From the NCBI GenBank assembly GCA_029936155.1, contig JAPYUK010000006.1, forward strand, positions 14,024 to 76,887: a stretch of DNA of 62,864 nt, read 5' to 3'. A program made the position numbers and the translations under genes. The notes beneath the pieces were generated by a model. The model was given only the letters and a program-made list of their open reading frames with translations, did not search any database and had not been told where the DNA came from. Positions within the stretch are counted from its first letter, which is position 1, and each line of letters begins with the position of its first letter. This DNA is from Dehalococcoidia bacterium. Lineage in GTDB: Bacteria > Chloroflexota > Dehalococcoidia > Lucifugimonadales > Lucifugimonadaceae. This document shows, piece by piece, positions 8,016-15,101 of this stretch.

Positions 8016-9245
8016 TTGTCAAACGTTCAGTCCCTGCGCTGCAAAGAGTGTGGTCGTGACTACCCACAAGAGCCTATCTACGTTTGTGACTATTGTTTTG
8101 GTCCGTTGGAAGTCGCCTACGACTACGACGAAATCGCCAAGAACATCAGTCGCGAGAAAATTCAAGACGGTCCGCTGACTATCTGGCGGTACGATCAGCT
8201 TCTGCCAGCCAGCCGTGACAACGCCATAAACATTGGCGCCGGAATGACCCCGCTGCTTAAGGCCGATAATCTCGGTAAAGAGCTGGGTTTGAACAATCTC
8301 TGGATCAAAAACGACGCCGCTAACCCGACGCATTCGTTCAAGGACCGCGTTGTCTCTGTAGCAACTACTAAGGCAGTTGAGTTCGAATTCGACACCATCG
8401 CCTGCGCTTCGACCGGGAACCTTGCGGGGGCAACAGCTGCTCACGGCGCCAAAGCCGGTATGAATACGATGGTGTTTATCCCCGCCGATCTCGAAAGAGG
8501 GAAGGTGTTGGGTGCCGCGATATTTGGGTCGGTTGTGTTAGTCAACGGGAACTACGACGACGTCAACCGACTTTGTTCGGAACTCGGCGATGACCGGCGA
8601 TGGGCTTTTGTGAACATCAACATGCGTCCGTACTACTCTGAGGGAAGTAAGTCGCTCGGATACGAGCTCGCTGAGCAGCTGGGTTGGCACGCTCCTGAGC
8701 ATGTCATCGTTCCCGTCGCTTCTGGATCTTTGTTCACCAAGGTGTACAAGGGTCTTCAAGAGTTTGCTCAGCTTGGGATCATCGATAGTGTGGATACAAA
8801 AATGCACATCGCACAGCCGTTTGGCTGCTCACCTGTTGCCAAGGCATTTGTTGAAGGTCAGACGCACCCGAAACCCGTAGTGCCCGATACCATCGCTAAG
8901 TCGCTAGCCATCGGCAGCCCTGCTGACGGCTACTATAGCGTTGGTATAGCGAACAACACTGGCGGATCGGCTACGATTGTTCCTGAGTCGGAGATTGCTG
9001 AAGGCATGAAGCTGCTCGCAGAAACCGAAGGAATCTTTACTGAAACCGCAGGCGGCGTCGTTATTTCAACCCTCCGGCGACTCGCCCGAGAGGGTGTGAT
9101 TGGTAAAAACGAAGAAACGGTTGCATTGATTACCGGAACCGGATTAAAGACTCTCGAAGCAATTGAAAACACCGTTACAACGAGCACGATCGACGCAACA
9201 GTGCAGTCGTTCGACGAAATCGTAATGGGCTCGGTGGTGAGTTAA
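8016..9245 (+). CDS. thrC: Threonine synthase
   Basis: PLP enzyme converting O-phosphohomoserine to threonine (fold type II), 409 residues from the proposed TTG at 8016. An in-frame ATG at 7980 sits in a hairpin. The product begins SNVQSLRCKECG with a small zinc-ribbon-like part (CKEC...CDYC). The PLP lysine is in NPTHSFKDR, and STGNLAGATAAH binds phosphate/PLP. The stop overlaps the ATG of a NIL-domain gene, and a MoaD/ThiS-like gene follows. This grouping is seen in organisms where thrC paralogues belong to sulfur-carrier-based cysteine/homocysteine synthesis. A role other than threonine synthesis is therefore possible. Confidence 0.88.
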   Translation: MSNVQSLRCKECGRDYPQEPIYVCDYCFGPLEVAYDYDEIAKNISREKIQDGPLTIWRYDQLLPASRDNAINIGAGMTPLLKADNLGKELGLNNLWIKNDAANPTHSFKDRVVSVATTKAVEFEFDTIACASTGNLAGATAAHGAKAGMNTMVFIPADLERGKVLGAAIFGSVVLVNGNYDDVNRLCSELGDDRRWAFVNINMRPYYSEGSKSLGYELAEQLGWHAPEHVIVPVASGSLFTKVYKGLQEFAQLGIIDSVDTKMHIAQPFGCSPVAKAFVEGQTHPKPVVPDTIAKSLAIGSPADGYYSVGIANNTGGSATIVPESEIAEGMKLLAETEGIFTETAGGVVISTLRRLAREGVIGKNEETVALITGTGLKTLEAIENTVTTSTIDATVQSFDEIVMGSVVS

Positions 9246-9487
9246 TGCCACTTCGCAGAGTTAGATTCACATTTAAAACTGAACTGATACAGCGCCCGGT
9301 GATCTACGAACTTGGAATCAAGTTCGGAATTGTCACCAACATCCGGCGTGCAGAAGTCGGCCAGGAAACTGGTTGGGTTATGCTTGAACTGGAAGGAGCG
9401 ATCGAGGAGATCGACCGTGGTCTCAAGTGGGTTGCGTCCGAGGGAGTCGAGGTAAGCACCCTGGAAGGCGACATACTCGCTGGCTAA
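9245..9487 (+). CDS. NIL-domain protein
   Basis: An 80-residue protein consisting only of a NIL-like domain, the ferredoxin-like ligand-binding domain found at the C-terminus of methionine ABC transporter ATPases and in some 4Fe-4S proteins. Recognisable features are VRFTFKTELIQRPVIYELG at the start and TGWVMLELEG in the middle. Its ATG overlaps the thrC stop by one base (TAATG), so translation is coupled. Together with thrC and the downstream ubiquitin-like protein it suggests amino-acid or sulfur-status sensing. It has no cysteine cluster and no signal peptide. Confidence 0.75.
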   Translation: MPLRRVRFTFKTELIQRPVIYELGIKFGIVTNIRRAEVGQETGWVMLELEGAIEEIDRGLKWVASEGVEVSTLEGDILAG

Positions 9488-9597
9488 TATTCAGGAAAAT
9501 ATTGCAACGCAATCGTTCGAATAGCGTCTAAGATACTTGTAGAAACTTTTTGTCCCGAAAGTCTAATTTCGAGGCTCACGAGAAAACAGGAAAACTG

Positions 9598-9879
9598 ATG
9601 TCCGTAACAGTAAAGATCCCAACTCCGCTCAGGAAATTGACCAATGGCGAGACGAGTGTTGCCACAGACGGTGCAACCGTTGGCGCTATTGTCGAGTCGC
9701 TAGAGTCGAGCTACCCGGGTATGAAGGAGCGCTTGATCGATGTGTCGGGTGATCTTCGCCACTTTGTGAACATCTACCTGAACGGCGAAGATGTTCGATA
9801 TCTCGATGGACTCAACAGCGCTGTGACCGATAACGCCGAACTTAGCATAGTTCCTGCTGTTGCCGGTGGTCTGAAGTAA
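9598..9879 (+). CDS. MoaD/ThiS-family ubiquitin-like sulfur carrier
   Basis: A 93-residue beta-grasp protein. The start is the ATG at 9598, just after an AGG-containing ribosome site; the longer upstream frame is not family-like. The core reads TVKIPTPLRKLTNGE at the start and VNIYLNGEDVRYLDG near 57-71, with ELSIVPAVAGGLK at the end. Sulfur carriers of this family are activated at a terminal Gly-Gly. Here the Gly-Gly (90-91) is followed by Leu-Lys, so processing may be needed. Co-occurrence with thrC suggests a CysO-like role delivering sulfide to an amino-acid synthase. A terminator follows. Confidence 0.85.
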   Translation: MSVTVKIPTPLRKLTNGETSVATDGATVGAIVESLESSYPGMKERLIDVSGDLRHFVNIYLNGEDVRYLDGLNSAVTDNAELSIVPAVAGGLK

Positions 9880-9922
9880 CTCGAATGCAGTCGTAGCTTC
9901 GGCTACCTGAAATATACAACCG

Positions 9923-9960
9923 CACCCTGCTCAGACTATCTGAGGAGGGTGTTTTTGTTT
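9923..9960 (+). terminator. Rho-independent terminator of the thrC operon
   Basis: Arms 9923-9935 (CACCCTGCTCAGA) and 9939-9951 (TCTGAGGAGGGTG) pair with one mismatch around a 3-base loop, followed by TTTTTGTTT. It lies 43 bases after the sulfur-carrier stop. Confidence 0.85.
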
Positions 9961-9961
9961 G

Positions 9962-10720
9962 ATGAGTGAATCAATGAAAACGCTCTTAGCATCAATCAAC
10001 TGCCAGAAGGCAGAAATAGAGATCAATCTCAAGCCCACAAACGAGTGATTCTGGAAGCTCATGACGCAGGTTGTGAGCTGGTTGTATTCCCAGAGATGTC
10101 GCTTAATGGCTATTTGGCTCCTACTGTGTACGACGATCGCGTTGCCACACTCGATTCGCCCCAGATGCTGGAATTGATCAAATTCGGTGCATCCCGATCA
10201 GTTGAATGGCTATTTGGGATCGTCGAGCGAGCGCCGGTCAGCAAGCCGTACATCATGTAGATTCACGCGTCCGGAGGTGCTGTAACTGGTGTGTACCGCA
10301 AGAGAAATCTGGCGACGCTTAGAAGGCATTCTCATCAGGGTCTGATTCGTATCAGTCGAGTACGGGTGGAATAAAATTAGGTGTTGCGACCTGCGCTGAC
10401 TACGAAGTTGATGACGAGTTTGTGGCTGCATCAGAATCGGGTGCGAAGATCGTCTTTCACCCGTCGGCACTTAGACTTTATGAACCGTGGAAAATCGATG
10501 GCGAATTGTGGCAAAACGGATTCGATTGGTGGCGCACATCATGCATCGGACGGCGTGGTCGTAGAGCGCTGGAACTTGGCATTAGCATCGTGTACGTGGC
10601 CAGGCAGATTCAATGTTCGATGAAGACTTCCCCGGGTGGGCTGCTCTCTTCGGACCTGATGCCGAGATCGTAACTGAATTGCGCGACTGGAGAGAAGTTA
10701 CGCTCGTCGTTGAGGTTTAG
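9962..10720 (+). pseudogene. Decayed carbon-nitrogen hydrolase (nitrilase family) gene
   Basis: Starting with ATG 9962 (MKTLLASINCQKAEIEINL), the reading of a nitrilase-superfamily amidase can be followed through several frames. The pieces are ILEAHDAGCELVVFPEMSLNGY (Glu region), VYRKRNL (Lys), GVATCADYEVDDEFVAASES (Cys) and FHPSALRLYEPWK, then GWAALFGPDAEIVTELRDW up to the stop at 10720. There are stops at 10046 and 10258 and several frameshifts. The catalytic Glu-Lys-Cys residues remain legible, so decay is fairly recent. Its end overlaps the aroB stop on the other strand. It lies directly behind the thrC terminator. Confidence 0.85.
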
Positions 10721-11841
10721 TCGAGAATACTCTGGACGGCATCTCGAACAACGTCGTTCGGAACGTCACGTCGAGTCGTGGCCTTGCCAGGACCTTCTAG
10801 AAGCACCCAGCGAATTGTTCCGCTTCGTGATTTCTTATCGCTTTTGGTGGCTTCAATCAGTGCATTGACGCTCAGATCGTTCGCTGTAGTAGGCAGGTTG
10901 TAGCTCTGAAGCACTCGGCGCTGACGTTCGACCAGTTCGGAATCGATCATTCCGAGCCGCTCGGCAATGCCTGCAGCCGCCATCATTCCTATCGCCACAG
11001 CTTCGCCGTGCAGGTACGTTCCGTATCCGGACACTTTTTCGATTGCATGTCCTATCGTATGACCGTAGTTCAGCAAGATTCGATGATTACCGTTTTCGAA
11101 TTCGTCAGCTGAAACTATCTCGCTTTTGATGGCTACGCTACGACGTATTGCCGCTACAGGTTCTTCGCCTTCTAGAGCCGCCATCTGCGGTGCAAGGCGC
11201 TCGAATTTATCTAACAACTTGGCATCGAGGATTAGACCATGTTTTACAGCCTCTGCCCATCCCGCTGCCATTTCACGCGCAGGTAGTGACTCGAGATGAG
11301 CGATGTCTTGCAGAACGAGTTTCGGCTGATGAAAGGCGCCCAGCAGATTCTTGCCTTTTGCAATATTGACGCCGGTCTTACCGCCAATCGACGAATCGAC
11401 CATGGCTGAAAGACTTGTCGGAACTTGCACGACAGCCACGCCTCGAAGCCAGGTTGCGGCGGCAAAGCCAACGAGATCGCCAGTTACTCCGCCGCCCATA
11501 GCGACAACGATGTCTCGGCGTTCAGCTCGCATATCAGCCAGCCATTCGTAGACCACCTGGACGGTTTCGAGGTTTTTATTCGCCTCGCCAATCTCCAGTG
11601 CGAGTACGTGCGTCTCATAGCCACCACGTTCGAGTGCCTCCTGCGCGCGTCTTAGCGCGCTTGGGAACATCACGACGTCTGCGACAAGAAATGCCCTGCC
11701 CTCGAGTCCAGTCTTTTTCAGCTCGGACCCGAGATCGTCAACAACATCGCGGCCGACTATTACTCTGTAGCTGCCCTGAGTCGTGTTAACGACCGCTGCT
11801 AGATTCTGATCGTAGTTATTCGCTGAGTTATCCACTGGCAT
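10717..11841 (-). CDS. aroB: 3-dehydroquinate synthase
   Basis: Second step of the shikimate pathway: NAD- and Zn-dependent cyclisation of DAHP to 3-dehydroquinate. 374 residues, normal length. Typical segments: MGGGVTGDLVGFAAATWLRG (NAD binding), PTSLSAMVDSSIGGKTGVN, KNLLGAFHQP, and the zinc region NYGHTIGHAIE...HGEAVAIGM. Its start overlaps the end of aroK by 14 bases and it is the last gene of the minus-strand run alaS-ruvX-aroE-aroC-aroK-aroB. Its stop overlaps the end of a nitrilase pseudogene on the opposite strand. Confidence 0.96.
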   Translation of the reverse strand: MPVDNSANNYDQNLAAVVNTTQGSYRVIVGRDVVDDLGSELKKTGLEGRAFLVADVVMFPSALRRAQEALERGGYETHVLALEIGEANKNLETVQVVYEWLADMRAERRDIVVAMGGGVTGDLVGFAAATWLRGVAVVQVPTSLSAMVDSSIGGKTGVNIAKGKNLLGAFHQPKLVLQDIAHLESLPAREMAAGWAEAVKHGLILDAKLLDKFERLAPQMAALEGEEPVAAIRRSVAIKSEIVSADEFENGNHRILLNYGHTIGHAIEKVSGYGTYLHGEAVAIGMMAAAGIAERLGMIDSELVERQRRVLQSYNLPTTANDLSVNALIEATKSDKKSRSGTIRWVLLEGPGKATTRRDVPNDVVRDAVQSILD

Positions 11842-12406
11842 TTGTACTCGACTTAGCTACCTCACTGGATCGCCAGGCTTTGGCGATGGCCTCGGCTACT
11901 TGATCGTGCGACTGATCATCGGTTTCGATGCTGATGCTGGCAGCTGAGTATGCCTCTTCACGGTCATTCAACATAGTGCGTATTTTCTCGACCGGGGCAT
12001 CATCGCCAAGGAGAGGGCGTAGTGCTCGGCCACGTTGTGGAGTGGAGTTGACCAGCCTCTTGTGAAGCGCTTCAGGGCTCGCGACTAGTCGAATCGTGAG
12101 TCCAGATGATTTCATTATTTCCCGATTTTCTTCACGAACTGGAACACCGCCACCCGTCGAAACAACGCGGCCGCCGCGACCTGCAACTTCCACAAGAATT
12201 TGAGACTCCAGATCTCGGAAGTAACCCTCGCCATTCTCATCGAAAATTCTCGGAATCGACTTACCCGCTCGATCTTCGATTACGCCGTCCATTTCGACAA
12301 ATGGCCAGCCGAGAAGTTCGGCCACGCGTCTGCCTGATCGAGTCTTCCCGGTGCCGGAAAGTCCGATCAGGTAAATGTTGGGTTTTGGGCCGTTCGTCTC
12401 GGTCAA
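11828..12406 (-). CDS. aroK: Shikimate kinase
   Basis: Phosphorylates shikimate at O3 using ATP. 192 residues; P-loop GLSGTGKT at 15-22, shikimate-binding Asp in MDGVIED, the GGG loop in VSTGGGVPVREEN, and the lid region QRGRALRPLL. The start is supported by the P-loop position usual for the family. It overlaps aroB by 14 bases and lies 43 bases downstream of aroC, so co-transcription is expected. Confidence 0.95.
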   Translation of the reverse strand: MTETNGPKPNIYLIGLSGTGKTRSGRRVAELLGWPFVEMDGVIEDRAGKSIPRIFDENGEGYFRDLESQILVEVAGRGGRVVSTGGGVPVREENREIMKSSGLTIRLVASPEALHKRLVNSTPQRGRALRPLLGDDAPVEKIRTMLNDREEAYSAASISIETDDQSHDQVAEAIAKAWRSSEVAKSSTNASG

Positions 12407-12449
12407 AGTATCTTAATTCTGGGTTTCGATAAGGTTGTGGAAGGTCGAT

Positions 12450-13631
12450 TTAGGGGTTTCCGAATTCCTGGTGAGATTCGATGTAGCCATCGTAGTTTCT
12501 CTTGATTTCGTCTAGCGAATCTCCACCGAACTTCTCGAGCATCGCCTCTACCAACACAAGAGCCATCATCGCTTCGCCTACGGGGCAGGCACGGGCCACT
12601 TGACAGATATCACTGCGGTTGTAGGCGGCCTCAACAACTTCACCGGTATTGATGTCGACTGACGGAAGCGGGTTCGTCATAGTTGCTATTGGTTTGATTG
12701 CAACGTTGACCACGATCGGCTGTCCGTTCGACATACCGCCCTCGATACCACCGGAACTGTTCGTCAGGTGCCTGAATTTTCGTCGATCCGAGGGATCAGG
12801 AACAATTACGTCCTGGACTTCCCTACCCGGTTTTTGAGTATTCGCAAACCCTGTTCCGATCTCAACACCCTTTACAGCGTTAATACTCATCATCGCTTGG
12901 GCCAGTCGTCCATCAAGCTTCCTGTCCCAGTGAACATGGCTTCCAAGCCCGACTGGTGCGCCGAAGGCAACGACTTCAAAAACACCACCGATGGTTGTAC
13001 GGTCAGCCTTCGACTTGTCGATAGCTGCCTTGAATCGGGTATCAGCATCAGGATCTGATGCACGAACCTCTGAAGCCTCAACAGCGTCCCAATCGACATC
13101 GCTAGTTGCAACATCTCGTCCGTCTTGATCACCTGTTGCGACTGCTCGCGAGTGAATGTATATTCCGATCTCTTCCAGTAGTCGTCGAGCGATAGATGCG
13201 GCAGCAACGCGTGCGGCTGTTTCCCTTGCAGACGACCTTTCGAGGACGTTTCGTAAATCGTGCTGGACGTATTTCAACGCGCCGGGGAAATCGGCATGAC
13301 CGGGAACAACTTTTGTGTAGACCTTTTTGTCGACATCGTCGTCAACAGGTGTGATCGACATGGCATCGGTCCAGTTGACGAAATCGCGGTTTTCGATCCA
13401 CATTGCGATCGGTGAGCCGAGTGATATTCCGTGACGAACTCCCGCTCGAATGTCGGCGCGATCCTTTTCGATCTTCATTCGACCGCCAGAGCCGTATCCC
13501 TTTTGCCGACGAGACATCTGTTTTTCGATGTACTCCTCAGTCACTTCGAGACCAGCAGGTATTCCCTCAACAATTACCGTGAGTCCGGGGCCGTGTGATT
13601 CACCGGCCGTCAGGTATCGAAACGTCGTCAT
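12450..13631 (-). CDS. aroC: Chorismate synthase
   Basis: Final common step: FMN-dependent anti-elimination of phosphate from EPSP to chorismate. 393 residues. Signatures: TAGESHGPGL at the N-terminus, SRRQKGYGSGGRMKIEKD, GHADFPGALKY, RSSARETAARVA, and GGIEGGMSNGQPI. The length fits the longer bacterial class with an acidic insert (about residues 175-200). It lies between aroE and aroK in the minus-strand aro run. Confidence 0.96.
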   Translation of the reverse strand: MTTFRYLTAGESHGPGLTVIVEGIPAGLEVTEEYIEKQMSRRQKGYGSGGRMKIEKDRADIRAGVRHGISLGSPIAMWIENRDFVNWTDAMSITPVDDDVDKKVYTKVVPGHADFPGALKYVQHDLRNVLERSSARETAARVAAASIARRLLEEIGIYIHSRAVATGDQDGRDVATSDVDWDAVEASEVRASDPDADTRFKAAIDKSKADRTTIGGVFEVVAFGAPVGLGSHVHWDRKLDGRLAQAMMSINAVKGVEIGTGFANTQKPGREVQDVIVPDPSDRRKFRHLTNSSGGIEGGMSNGQPIVVNVAIKPIATMTNPLPSVDINTGEVVEAAYNRSDICQVARACPVGEAMMALVLVEAMLEKFGGDSLDEIKRNYDGYIESHQEFGNP

Positions 13632-13760
13632 TCGTATTGGTTCTCGTCGCTACTTAGCGAATTTGGGAACAATCATAGTGTTCAGATAATTTTGCGCCGC
13701 TATCGTTAAATAATGGCTGTCGGGCTTCGATTATAGGCAGTTGACAGTAACAAGTTTTGG

Positions 13761-14612
13761 CTAGTCGCTTTTTAAGGCCTTCTCGATTGCCGAAAACATG
13801 GTGTCTACAGGCGCTGTTTTACCGGTGGCCATCTCGAATCCTTCGATTCCTTGGAATACGAGCATCGTCATACCGCCCTCGCTCGTGCCCCCTGCCTCTT
13901 CGACCTCGGTGAGGAACTTAGTCATGGGCGGTGCGTAAACTGCGTCATATCCCATTGCATCAGCTGAGATCATGTCGGCCGTTACCGGGGTCGCTAGCTC
14001 GGCGGGACCGCCTGCCATGCCGAGTGATGTGGTATTTACCAACAATGTTGCGTATGGCACGTAGTTGGAGAGTTCGTCTCGACTCATGCCGATAGCGGTT
14101 GGCTTGAATCGCCCTTCTGAGAATTCAGATGCAAGGGCCTGCGCCGTTTCGACGGTGCGATTTGCGATCGTTAGCCGTGCCACACCAGCCGTTTTCAGGG
14201 CGTAGACGATTGCTCGCGATGCCCCACCAGCTCCGAACACAACAGCGTCGACGCCTTTGGGGTCAAATCCAGCTTTTTCTTTCAACCCTCGCAGGAAGCC
14301 GGTACCATCTGTATTGTGACCAACAAGCTTGCCGTCTCGGTTGAAAATCCAGTTGACGGCACCAACTGCTTCGGCGGCATCAGTTAGCTCGTCGACTATC
14401 GGTATCACTGCCTGTTTGTGGGGTAGTGTCACGCATCCTGCGAGAAAGCCTTTGGCTCGAAATGTTGCAACCTTGGCTTCGAGTTCTTCTGGCTTTACAT
14501 CCCATGCCTCGAAAGTCTCATCGATGCCGAGTTCATCGAGTCCAGCCTGCTGAAATACAGGTGATTTCGTATGCCCTATGGGGTGACCTATTATGCCGAT
14601 ATTGCTACTCAT
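13761..14612 (-). CDS. aroE: Shikimate dehydrogenase
   Basis: NADPH-dependent reduction of 3-dehydroshikimate, 283 residues. Substrate site: GHPIGHTKSPVFQQ. Catalytic Lys lies in VTLPHKQAV, Asp in HNTDGTGF. Rossmann motif: VFGAGGASRAIVYAL, followed by NRTVETAQAL. C-terminal: GGMTMLVFQGIEGFE. Located between ruvX (upstream) and aroC (downstream, 129-base gap), same strand. No aroD/aroQ dehydratase gene is seen in the window, so that step is encoded elsewhere. Confidence 0.95.
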   Translation of the reverse strand: MSSNIGIIGHPIGHTKSPVFQQAGLDELGIDETFEAWDVKPEELEAKVATFRAKGFLAGCVTLPHKQAVIPIVDELTDAAEAVGAVNWIFNRDGKLVGHNTDGTGFLRGLKEKAGFDPKGVDAVVFGAGGASRAIVYALKTAGVARLTIANRTVETAQALASEFSEGRFKPTAIGMSRDELSNYVPYATLLVNTTSLGMAGGPAELATPVTADMISADAMGYDAVYAPPMTKFLTEVEEAGGTSEGGMTMLVFQGIEGFEMATGKTAPVDTMFSAIEKALKSD

Positions 14613-14664
14613 ACTTCTCCGTTTGTGGCCAAGTGACTATTCGATTGACTAGTTGAAAAATGAT

Positions 14665-15099
14665 CTACTTAGACCGCATGTAAGAGTCGAGAATTATCGC
14701 CGCAGAAGCTGAGTCTATCTTGCCTCGAGCGGCGCCACGTGCCTTTGAAGGTGATTTTCCAGCTTGTCTTAGAAGTGAGTGTGCTTCAACCGTCGTCATC
14801 CGCTCATCCCAGGCAGTGACGGGAAGATCGGTAGTTTTTCGAAGACGTGCGCAAAATGCGTTAACTTTTCGAGCTGCTGGACCCTGCGATCCGTCGAGAG
14901 CAATAGGGAGTCCTACAACAATTCCCGTTGCTTCACGTTCAACCGCTATTCGACAGATATTTGCCGAATCCTCAGATCCCGCAGCCTTTATGGCTTCGAT
15001 CGGAGTGGCGATCGTGCCGGTTGGATCGCTCACAGCGAGCCCAATTCTGGCTTCACCGTAGTCGACTCCCAGAAGACGGCCGAGTTCTAAGTTTGGGAT
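14665..15099 (-). CDS. ruvX: Putative pre-16S rRNA nuclease / Holliday junction resolvase-like (YqgF)
   Basis: RNase H-fold protein for 16S rRNA 5'-end maturation. The conserved N-terminus (LGVDYGEARIGLAVSD) lies upstream of the first ATG/GTG that would fit, so the true start must be earlier. Upstream of that motif the frame holds no ATG, GTG or TTG before a TGA inside alaS. The best-placed candidate is an ATC at 15097-15099, six bases after AGGAG that overlaps the alaS stop; CTG at 15070-15072 is another. Further motifs: IVVGLPIALDG, TAWDERMTT, KIDSASAAIIL. From ATC the product is 144 residues, normal for the family. Translation is probably coupled to alaS. Confidence 0.85.
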   Translation of the reverse strand: MPNLELGRLLGVDYGEARIGLAVSDPTGTIATPIEAIKAAGSEDSANICRIAVEREATGIVVGLPIALDGSQGPAARKVNAFCARLRKTTDLPVTAWDERMTTVEAHSLLRQAGKSPSKARGAARGKIDSASAAIILDSYMRSK

Positions 15100-15101
15100 A
15101 T

